From: Branchiostoma floridae
Taxonomy: Eukaryota; Chordata; Leptocardii; Amphioxiformes; Branchiostomatidae
Assembly: GCF_000003815.2 (NCBI RefSeq)
Contig: NC_049995.1
Span: forward strand, 413,882 to 477,881
Direction of reading: 5' to 3'
DNA length: 64,000 nt
Shown: piece by piece, positions 41,251 to 53,200 of the stretch
How the letters are laid out: the number at the start of each line of letters is the position of its first letter
Position numbering within the stretch: position 1 is the first letter of the stretch
The notes under the pieces: generated by a model
Told to the model about the DNA's origin: nothing
The model's database searches: none
The model's input: the letters and a program-made list of their open reading frames with translations, nothing else
Translations under genes and position numbers: made by a program

Positions 41251-44200
41251 CTGTTGAAATTAAGGAAAAATGTCAGTATTGAGCGTGTTTACAGAACCAA
41301 TTGGGTAAAAGTTAGAGTAATAGTCTACATGTTAACAAGACCCATTATGTGGCGATTCCAAAATACAAGGGGACATCAATAAGTTCTCGGCCTCACGCAG
41401 AAATAATGAGCAGAACTCAAATTTCGAGGCACGACTTCGTAGTATGAAGCCTTTTATCAATATCCTCAAAATTTCAAACTATTACAGTTATTACTTTCCA
41501 GGCAACGTATTTTTGAAAATCAGTAGGTAAGTGACGAGAAAAAACGGGGGTGAACTGTGATCAGACATTTGTGGGTCGAGTTATTCTTCTCGCTTACCTG
41601 ACGTAACTATGTGTCGCCTGCAAAGGAATGATCACAATAATTTGAATTTTGGTACATATTTATATAAGACTCAATACTTGGCATCTATGCTTCAAAATCT
41701 GAGTTGTGCTTATTATTTCTGGGTAAAACCGAGAACTTATTGATCTCCCCCCGTATTAGAGGAGGTTCAATTGATAGCAGGGTTCGTAAAGGTGGGGTCA
41801 CACCTGCGTATATATTTTAGTCCGTATGAGGCGCGCATGGGGGTATTTGCCTCCACCACACTACAAAAAATGAATTTTCTTATCTTTCTTGTTTTTTCTT
41901 GAACAAAGAAAACTAATCTTTCAGCAAGAATATTATTCTGTATTCAAGAATCCCTGTTTTGAGAAAATTCAAGAAACCCATATTTTTCTTGTGCTAAGAA
42001 TTTTTTTCTTATAGCTAATGGACCAAAACTTCTAGAATAGTTTTCTTGTGGTCAGAATCTATTTCTAACACATGCATGCTGAAGAATGAATTTCTTACAT
42101 CAAGAATGAATTCTTAATCTTGCATGAAGATTGAGGTTCTTGTATGAGGAATTACTTTCTGTCTGCAAGAGTAAATTTCTTATATGTAGTACAAGAATCG
42201 CTTTCTTGCATGAAGATTGAGCTTTTTTGTGCCTGCAATGCCATTCTGTCTTCAAGACTAAATTTCTTGCAACTACAAACCTAGAATCAGTTTCTTACAC
42301 TAAGATTAACATTCTTATATAAAGAGTACAAACAACTCAATGTTGACATTTATGTCAATACATGATGGCAATCATATTTATTATCATCAATATGATTCAT
42401 ACAAGTTTTGTGGTGTTTTCCTCGATTACTCATTCCTTACCAAAGATTGCAAAAATCAACCATTTTGTAACTTACGCTTGCTTATTGACATTTTTTCCTG
42501 ATACAGTACCTAGCAGCCAACTATAACTAATTGTCCTTATCTGAAACCATTAGAGCTACAATGTTGCCGTTGCTGTATTTATAATGAAGAATTCTCCTTG
42601 TTAAGGGCTTTTCCAAAGTTGAGATGGGATCATGGGAACATCCTCCTTGTACCAGTAGGTTTCTGAGCCTAGAACAACACACAAAGACCATGAATGATCA
42701 TCAATTCTTATATCGCCCCCCTCCCCCTGTAAAGGCCAACATCTCTATACATTTCCTTCCTTACAAATATTATAGTCAATTCTTTGTATTTTGCAGAATT
42801 TCATGCACTTTACTTACATATTCTGTAATTACTGTTTGGTTTTATGATAAACATCTACAGAAATAGTAGCTTTGGAAATCGTATTCCAAGTACGATGGCT
42901 AACATACCTGCATGGGGGAGGGGGGCATCCGGCTTGGCCTTGGCTTCGGTAGCATTTTGAAACTCTAAAAAAGCTAGCCACGTTGTATGCAAGGTCCCAC
43001 ATGATGCAGAAAATCGTCTTTACGAAACACATCATATTTTTTCCCTGTTAATGTAAGAACTAAAGGACATCTGAGGCAAAAAAACTACAGAGCTGGAGCA
43101 CTGTGACTTGCAACTGTGACTCCCAGTTCAAAATCGCAGCAAAGGATGATGGGAGTAATTTCCCATGATCCTTAGCAAAATGAAGAATCTTACTGCAAGA
43201 AAATGTTTCTTAACTCTCGTATTGGGAAAACAAAAGAAAATCAATGCTAGCTCAAAATTATTTTTCATATCTTGATGCTCCAATTGTTTAAACGTAGTTG
43301 TCAATAATATAAGGAGAAAATTATACTTTTATTGTTTTCATTAAATATTATTAAGAAAAACGAGAATCATCTTTCTTAGATTTTCTTGATAAGAAACATG
43401 ATTATAACATTCAAGAATATTCTGCTAGTCATAGCTTGTTTCATAATTTCTTGTTTTTCTTATTAGTATTCAGTCAAGTGAGTTCTGAAAAAATATCTCC
43501 TTACATATCATCAAGAAAAACAAGAAACGTCTTTTCTTAAACTTTATGGATAAAGATAACATTCAAGAACATTTAAGAATTTCATGCTAGTTATAAGTTG
43601 TTTTGCAATTTCTTGATTTATTTGCAGTATTTGCTCAAGAAACTGATTAAAAAACTATTGCATTTCCTTAAGTTATAACATGAAAACCAAGAATTACGTT
43701 TCTCGGACATTCTACATTGAGACAACAAGAAAGTTCAAGAATCTTATTCTGGTAAAAACAAATCCTAAAGAAAAAACTGGTATAAGGCAAGAATAATAAT
43801 CTTCAGGATAGATTCTGCAATATTTTCCATTTGAACAAACAAGAAGCAAATCTTGTGTAAAGACTGGAAAAGAAAGTTCTACTTTAATTTCTTGAACATT
43901 CTTGCTCAGTGATCATTATATTAGAAATATTTTCTTCAGTTAAGAAAAAACAAGAATAGAAATCTTTGTGTAGGAATTAGCATACAAAGGTTTTACAGGA
44001 GGTTTCTTGCTTTTCTCAACCTTTCTTTATACAAGAAACTTTTTCTCTCCGTAAGAAAAAACAAGAAAAGAAGAAAAATAAGAAAAAAGATTTTTTTGTA
44101 GTGCAGGCCCCACTGGTCGTTGTAAAATAATAGAAACTGGACAAACGTAAACAGGTAACATGCCAGACGAGTTAGCTGGGTCGCTAACCATTCTGTCATA

Positions 44201-47200
44201 GTTGATGTTGTTTTTTAAGAAATGTGTCATTACTATACTGTTATTGTTTTTTTCCTTAATTGTAAGCCCAGGACTGTCTGAAAAGTGGGTGTGTGCTTCG
44301 ACCTAAGGTACACTTCTTGTTAAAAAAATAAAGTCAAAGTAAAAACAAATATATATGTGTTTTCACGTTACAAGCATTTTGGGCAAGCATTTGTTCAGAT
44401 AATGGCAAGTTTTACCAGTGTCCTTGATCTACGAGTACTTCTAGCAAGGCTACCACATATTCATCATTCAATATTACTAGTAGATATGACAATCACATCA
44501 ATTAATTGATATATATAAGGTCTCAGACTTTTGGTAAAGTATTGAAAGAACACTAGCTTACTACTACCACAACATAATAAAATAGTTTGTCTAGGATACA
44601 AGAAAAGAAACTGAAATTTAAATTGCAGAACTAAGACAAACCATGAAGGAACTCGAAATATATAAATTTCCTAAAAAACGCCAACCCCTTATCATATGCA
44701 TGACAATCTAGATTATTGAGTTATGCTGCTAAACAGGGACACATACAAACTACTTGTGCAATAGCTGTACTTTGTAGACATACTTGTTTCTACTTCCATG
44801 AAAAAAAAAAACACTTAACGCACTTAGTACACTTGATAGGACTCGATGAATGTCACTACTATTTTACCTTGTAGATAGTATCTTTCTGTACTGGTTTGAA
44901 TTCGGGAACATCACAGGCGGTACACCGGGCCTCTAGAGACACTACTCTGCTTCCTTTTGGTTTGCTCAGGTCGTACTCAACCAATATTCCTATGGTTTTG
45001 GGTAAGAGGTACACCAGTCATCATACCTTTGGCCACAAACGCTGTATGCGCTTCCAATATACTTATAACTTTCGAATCAAACAACAAGACCATCAAAGAC
45101 CAAGCAAATTAACTTAATTATAATGAAAAGGAATTCCAACTTATGACCACAAAGCCATTTATACTATCTGCATGAAGTAATGTCAAGGGTGCTCTGGATT
45201 GTCCATTTCTTGATCAACACTTGTCCAAAGGTTGAACAATTGAACATATGTGTTAAAAGCTACAGTTCAAATCTAGCTAATTCTACCTACACAAATAAAG
45301 AATCGAGCTAAATACATGATTTCAAATTTAATAAGACACGCACGTAAAAAGATACGAAGAAAAGTTATTCACAAGAAACTTGATAGATGCTATATGAAAC
45401 TTCCGACTGTTTCTAAAATCCATTCAGTTTCTTACGTAATTATTATTTTGAATAAAAACAGATACAGTAGAAGACGCTTAATTGCACGGTCTATTTGCCA
45501 GTGAAATTAGTGCAATTATCCGGCTGGTGCAATAATGCGAAGTTATCTAGCTGGACCGCAACGGTTTGGGATTTGGGGATTCCGTGCAGTTAACAGAAGT
45601 GTGCGTTTATCCGTTGTGCAATTAACTGGCTTCTACTGTACCATCTATGTGGAGAGTAGCAGTCTAAGGTTTTATGAAACAAAAGAGAATATAACAGCAC
45701 TAATCTATAACTGTATGCGTGAGCTAAGAAAAGCCACACTAAATGCAGGATATAGATAATGAAAATGATGAGAGAAATCGGTGTAAAAATATCAAAAAAT
45801 AAAATATCAAAAACGGTAAACCCACCTGATACTTGTAAGAATTCTCCCGAGGACCACATCGCCCCGGAGTATTCGAACACCTCATACAGGTGTTCCCCCC
45901 TCAGTTCTACGATGTCAAAAGTGTTGCCGAACGGCAGGGTAAATAGTACGGATTCTACATCAATCAGACCTTTTGAAAGTAAAAAAAAAATATATACAGT
46001 ATTTATGTTTCCATGTGGTGGTAAGTTATCATTGATATTAAATGCAACAAACGGAAAATTTACCCTTTAGTTTTTAGCGATAACACGCACACCAATGCAG
46101 CCATGTGGCAAAGTCATTTTTGCCTTGCCGCCAGGCAAGGCTTTACGCCAGCTTTCTTCCTTGGACGGACGGACGGACCTGTTAACCTTGCTCTTCCAAA
46201 GACCCTTTCTAAGGCCCTGTCGCATCTACTTTTCGGCGGCTCCAGGAATCGTCCAAAAACCTTACGAAAACTAGATATCCAGGATTCGTACTTCCGGTGC
46301 CGTCAATCATGGTGATTGACAGTACAGAAAACATTATTATGCACGCCCATGTTTCCATATATGGGTCGACCTCGTGAGACCTCGACAGACTCAAGTTGCG
46401 AGAGATTAAAACCCGGAAGTGACCGCTGCCCTCCCCATGATAGGACGTCATCTGAATGCTACTAACACGTAAGTAGAATGTGATGCTACACGAAAAACAA
46501 CTTCAAACACACAACACATAATATAGTCGTGCGACTGTTATTGTCTATCGTTGTGGACAACGGTTGTCTTTAGACATGCGTTCAGAGTATTACGGGGCAC
46601 CCGCAGTGCAGGATACCATTGCGGTGCGTGCGTGACCCACAGTGACCGCTTGCTCGCAAATCAAAAATGGCGGGAGAATTCCTTATTTTCGTCAGGCGTT
46701 CAGGCCGTTTTCTGGATATCCAGGAATCGTCCTCCTGTTCAGGCCGTTTTCTGGATATCCAGGATTCATCCTGAGTCTGTTCAAGCCGTTTTCTGGATAT
46801 CCAGGATTCGTCCTGAGTCTGTTCAAGCCGTTTCCTGGATATCCAGGATGTGGACCAGGCCTTGTGTGAGAAAGAGACGCCATCTGGATGCTATTAACAC
46901 GTTACCGTGAATGTGTCGCTATACGGAAAACAACAGTAACTTTATCCCATCTTGACTGCCATTTGTTAATTCATTACGCAAAAAGCATTTTGGGCCTGAT
47001 ACGTAAGTAACATGTAAACATTAAAGTATCATTATCAACATTCGTTTAAGTTCTGTAACACCAGGATCAGCAGAATAAACTACACGATCTTCTTGCGGGG
47101 AGATACAAAGATGGCGGCTTTCTGACGAAAACAACATGCCCCCGCCCTCCGCATAGTCTCCTCCCTCGAAAACAGGAAGCTCCACCCCCACGTACACGTT

Positions 47201-50200
47201 CTGGATAAACACCGTCGTCTATCCAGGAAACGTCCTGTTTGCGACGATTTCTGGATATCCAGGAATCGTCCTTCTGCTCAGGACGATTCCTGGATATCCA
47301 GGATTCGGCATATTACGAAAGTTAGATACTGACGAAAGTTGGATACAACAGGCCCTTCCAAATCGCCTTTCTCATGGACAAGTTTGACGGCTCAGGCAGA
47401 CAATGGTACATCCCTGTTGAATTTTAAACCGTCCATTTTACGTATTTGTTTCTGTTTGCGGTCGGTTCTAAAAGCATTTAATATTTGGTTACATTGAATA
47501 AATGAAGCGTTTGTATGGTAAAATTCCAAATTCATTTGGAGTGACATCAAATCAAGTGCATCATCTCGCAACAAGAATTGCATTAGCTATTCATAAAGAT
47601 GAAACAATTTCCAAATCAGGCTAATAAATTGTATGTGAATATATAAGTAGCCATGACGTCATCAAAACGTTGGAGAGGCCTTCCGAGACCGCAGCAAAAC
47701 GCTAACGTGAGTTTAGGAGAGCGCCAGCTCAAAACGTCACACGAGAAGTCGCAATAGATAATATTTAGGATCATTTTGTTATATCGCTGTGGCTATTGAC
47801 ACACTGAGTGTGCCTATAGCCTAAACAGGCTATTGACACACCGAGATTCCAGCCAGCCAATCAGAGCTTGTAACATGCCTTTCCCGACATTATTTTGCCA
47901 AGCTCTCGTCTCATTACAAACTTTTCACATAAGTAACAGTTGTTTAGACATTTTTCGGAGGATTAGACATTAGAATCTTTGAATCTTGGAATGAACGGAC
48001 GTATTCAAGTTATGCCTTAGATTTGGATACATGTTAATACAGGTTGGTACTGTGAACGTTAGCATGGCGTAGTGGTTAGCGTGATTAGTCGCCACACTGC
48101 CGACCCCGGTTCGAACCCGCCAAGTGAAAGTTTTTTTTTTTTTTTTTTCAATTGTCCTTTTACCTTTTTATATTATTATTAAACATCCATTTGATATAAG
48201 AATATTTTCGTCATGCGACCAGAACCATGAAAACCCACCTTTGGGACTTTTTGGTCTGCATTTTCAAGAGTGCATGTTTAGGTAACAGTTAACGGGGGGG
48301 GGGGGGGCCAAAGTCCGGTAAGGTCCAATGTCCGGTAACGTTTTAAAAATCATTGTTGCGGAGACATGCATGGGTAGCTGCGCATGATAAGTACAACTAG
48401 TTATGGACTAAACCTTGTTGTAAATAACTGCAAAGCGGAAGTATGTGTTGAAGTTCGTAAGTCCCAGTAGATAAAGATCGAAAAAATTGCACAAGTTTCA
48501 CGCCTTCCGTACAGGCTGACGAGGGAACTTGCTGAGAACATGGTCTTCGAAACTGTTGAATTATACTTCGTACAATGCATCATGTGATAATATGTCACCA
48601 CATACATGAAGGTTATTTATTAAACTTTCCATTGAAAACACAGACGAGTCTTGTCTTTGTCTTTACCTTGGATAATCGGAGCTAAAATGATGACCACTGT
48701 TTCCACTCCATCGCTGCATCCGCCATTTTGACTAATCACGTGATTCTCGTCATGTGATCATTCGAACGTAACACAAGACGACTCGCAACTGTTCGCAACA
48801 ACTCACAACACAGCTTCAAGTTACGTGCAGTTTTGCGCTTTTCCGCATGTCGTCGCGGTAAGTTGACATCTCTGGATTATTCCTTGGACGTTTCCGTTTG
48901 TATAAGTTATATTTTGACAACGAAACATGTGATACGGGAACGAAAACATAAAAATTCTCACTATACATGACTTCTCGTTCGATTGAATGCCCATATTTAA
49001 TTCGAACTCCACAAGGTTAAAGAATTAATCGCGTATTATTATCGTAATTTGTTGAGTACAAGTTGAAATACTTAAGTCGTGTTGGCCATGAGCAAACAAG
49101 TAAACAAACAAGTAAACAAACAAACAAACAAAGAGGTGCATTTTCTTTTTAATATCTGATTGATGGTGTATTATTTGGGAAGGGAAATCTCAGTTCATAA
49201 ACGACATTTGTCTCATTGTCAGATGGCGTCAAGGAGGAAAAAATATAACCAGGAAGACCAGGATAGAGCTCTACAAGCATTGGAAGAGACAGACGAAAAC
49301 ACACTCAATAATACAGCAAAGGAATATGGTATTCCTCAATCAACACTGCATGACAGAGTAACGGGCAAATCGAAAGAAAGGATGGGCAGACCCTCCATCC
49401 TCTCACCAGAGGAGGAGGGGGCCCTCGTGGTCTATGCCAAGTATCTGGCAGAAAAGGGGTTTCCCCCTACAGTCAGGGTGATCAAAGCCCTTGCTTTTGA
49501 AGTGGAGAAGAAACGTGCCAAAGGAAGGGGAGAAGAACCTCGCTTCAAGGACTCCGGCCCCGGGAAGAGATGGTGGAAGGGATTTAAAGGCCGCCATCCC
49601 GACCTCAGCTTAATCCCGACAAGGAAAGAGCGGCCTTTTCCACAGCCGGCGTAGTCTTTGAACACTTCGAACGACTGGAGCAAATTCTGACGGATGCAAA
49701 AGCCAAGGACAAAAGACCGCATGTTATCTACAATGCAGACGAAACTGGCATGGATTTGTCGGCTAAAGTGTCCAAGGTCATTGTTCCCAAGGGCTGGAAG
49801 AGATCTCCGTCACGACGAGTCGGTGGCCGTGACCATGTGTCGGCACTTGTGTGCATCTCAGCGGCAGGGCAGACAGTGCCACCCATGATCATATATAATA
49901 AAGCGTTTCCGGGGGGGAAATACACTGAGGGCGGACCTGCTAACGCATTGTACGCTTACTCCGACTCAGGTTTCATTGATGATGAGCTGTTCGAGAGATG
50001 GTTCAAGCTATCTTTTCTCAAGCACTGCACAAGCGACAGGCCGGTAATCCTTATCCTGGATCAGCACTACAGTCATATCACGCTTAGAGTGCTAGAGGAT
50101 GCAATTCAAAACGACGTTATAATCTTAGGTCTCCCCCCTCACACGACCCACTTCCTCCAGCCCCTTGATGTGAGTGTGTTCGCGCCACTCAAGAAGAAGT

Positions 50201-53200
50201 GGGCAATGACCCTGGAAGTGATGCAGGCAGCGAACACCTCGTTTCATGTTACAAAACGGAACTTTGCTAACATATTTAGTTCAGTTTATGACAACGCCAT
50301 CAATCCTGCCATCATCAAGACATCGTTTGCAAAAACGGGAATTTATCCATTTAATGACGAGGCCGTCGATGACAAATGGATCCGAATGTCTGCAGCGGAG
50401 TTGGGGGAGTCAACTTCCACCACGGCGACTCCAACTGCCGCGTCATCCACCACGGCAACTCCAACTGCCACGGCCACGTCGTCCACCACGGCAACTCCAA
50501 CTGCCACGGCCACGTCGTCCACCACGGAAACTCCAACTGTCACGGCCACGTCGTCCACCACGGCAACTCCAACTGCCACGGCCACGTCGTCCACCACGGA
50601 AACTCCAACTGTCACGGCCACGTCGTCCACCACGGCAACTCCAACTGCCACGGCCACGTCGTCCACCACGGAAACTCCAACTGTCACGGCCACGTCGTCC
50701 ACCACGGAAACTGCATGATATCCTCATCCCAATACCACCAGCAAAAAAGTCATCACGCTGCAATCTCAACAGACGACTGACTGGTAGAGTGTTAACGCAC
50801 TCTGAAGTAATGGAAGAGATGCGGTTGAAAGAGAAAGAAAAGAAAGAAAAGGAAGAAAAGAAAGAACGAAGGAAAGAAGAGATGAAGAAGAAACGCGAGG
50901 AGAAGGAGCAGAAAGAGTTGGAAAAGAGGCTGCAGAAAGAAAAGAAACAAGCCGAGAGTGTAAAGAAGTTGGCAGAAAAGGAAGAGAGAAAACGAAAGAG
51001 ACAGGAGCTTGCGGAGGCAAGGAAGATTATGTTGGGGTCTCCCGGCCCCCCAGGAGCGCCCTACTAGGCCACGAGGCGTAAGAGTACGTATCAGGCACAT
51101 GTTTTTTTCCATATTCAATATCTAATCTTTCAAAATGTTTTTCCCAGTTCGATAATGTTTATCATATTCGGACAATCCGACTCAATTGATGGAGGTATTC
51201 TGGTTCATTTGCTATATACATTTGCTATATTCAGAATTTTGGATTGTAATAAGAGTGTAGCGAATACAGACACAATAGAATACGTGGTCTTGTGAGCATA
51301 ACTACATATATCTATAGTTCTCTTTACTATGATCTTAGTTATGAATGATGTCTATGTTTTAGTTATAAATGAATTTTTTTTTCGTCGAATCAGTTTTACT
51401 TTCATGGTTTGTTGTTATACTCGGCCACAGGAAGGTTCCAGTCGTAGCCGTCCCGTGAAGCCGCCGTCGTGGTATGCAGAATACGAAATGGGCCAGGGAG
51501 AAGATGAAGAAGCAGAGTAAAGAAGATTCTAGTGTACCCTTAAATCCACACGATTGATAGCGTTCCTCTTACGCCTATGATCGGTTTACAGAATTGAAAA
51601 CTTCAATTTTTGGAGTAAAGATTTTGCTGTTTGTAGACCGTATTCGCTTGTTCAGTAGGACTGCAACTTCTGCAAGGTCGTCAGAATTCAGTACGGGGAG
51701 TTTTGATCTTCTGTATTAAGGTCTGTAACAGTTCCAAGTTCTTATCTCAGCTATGATAGAAATTTAAGATGAACAAGTTCACAATGTTCGTATGTGCACG
51801 GATCTATACATGGAACCGTTTCCGCCTTTCACCGTAAACGTGTAACGTTACATCCTATCACTACCAGTGCCCTCAGTGCGGCGAAAACTGTTATTATCGT
51901 ATCGTTTAGCTATCTATTTCATTACATCGAAAAATGTTTAAGATATACCTGTTAACAAAAGTTTGTATTAATGTTCTTCCACTACGAGCAAAATACTGAG
52001 ACGTTTGGGCGTAACGGTAGGTTTCAGGCGTAAGATTCTGCAGGTCAAATAAACAGACTGTCAGATATACTGTTTCCGTAGACTCACACTAGTGCGAGTG
52101 TTCAGTGCTTTATTTCTTCGGTAAATATCATTATAGGGCTGTTTTTTCAGACGTTAGCCTAAAAAGAAAAGAAAAGACAAAAGGCAGACCACAATTGTGG
52201 CGGCGTGTGTGTCATGCTAAAACTAGTAACAAAATTTCCTAAAGCCGTCTCTTGACAGTCAGCAATATTACGTGCTAGAAGATAAAAACATCAAGTACCA
52301 TAATTGCAAACTGTCGTTGTTGATCAAGAAGATCGTTACGTACCTGGGACATCCTCATCTTCAGACCTGACAAACGTGCTCACTTGACGTTTCTGTCACA
52401 GTCAAATAGTCAGTCGCAAGGATGGGAAAATGACTAGTCGGCTGGACGATGACAATATGTACACACGAACTACTATTTATCTACCCCTTTTTTATTCATT
52501 TACTCACCTTAGTTTATCTCTTTAATTTTTTAAATGTCATATATTATTAAGTTTTTATGCACCGTCAGGAGTTGAAACAATATGCAACATCAACGAATGA
52601 ATTACTCTTACTCTAGTCCCCTTTTTAAAAAAATGTAAATGTCCCGAGCCACCTGTAAACATGCCTTGACGATACCAATCGTCTCGGTGCAGGTGTAGCA
52701 CGCGGGATACAACAAACGTTTGAAAGCGATTAAAGGTTGTCAGTAACTAAAGCTAAATGATTCTTCCTACATTGCGTATCTAAGACACATAACATTTATT
52801 TATTCCTGCAACAAACATCTGAGCCATGGCTGAGACAATAGTGGCAACCGTACCACCCCCATCGCAGTGCTGTTTGCTCTTGGTATAGGCCGATGACCCG
52901 TGTTATCACCTTACAGTTTCCGCCGGGTCAGCAGTTTGCATGGAATTTTACAAACTGTAGTCCACTCATCATAGTTACCCACTTTGTTATAGCTGTAGCA
53001 GGCCCGAAAGAGATCGACCCAAAGGCAAGATTATTGGAACATAAGAACAGATCTGCCGCAGGCCCACAGGACGATGTTTTTCATGACTTTATTTTGATCG
53101 CAGCTATCGTGAGTGTATCGGCGTAATGAAACAAATGGACCATGTATGTAAATTTCGGAACAGTGTAGTAATGTTTTGTGTTATTTTGCGCACATGGGAT

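Noticed and set aside
42603-42660. Candidate missing 5'-nucleotidase exon on the minus strand (PMIPSQL)
   Set aside because: No splice sites in the right phase and no GG-DG motif; it lies within the CACTA-like element.
46551-46910. 119-residue frame with repeated FSGYPG words
   Set aside because: It comes from the CTGGATATCCAG tandem array; no other coding sign.
50343-50780. Reverse-strand and alternative-frame open frames of 108-134 residues
   Set aside because: They are the 36-bp minisatellite in the transposase read in the wrong frames.
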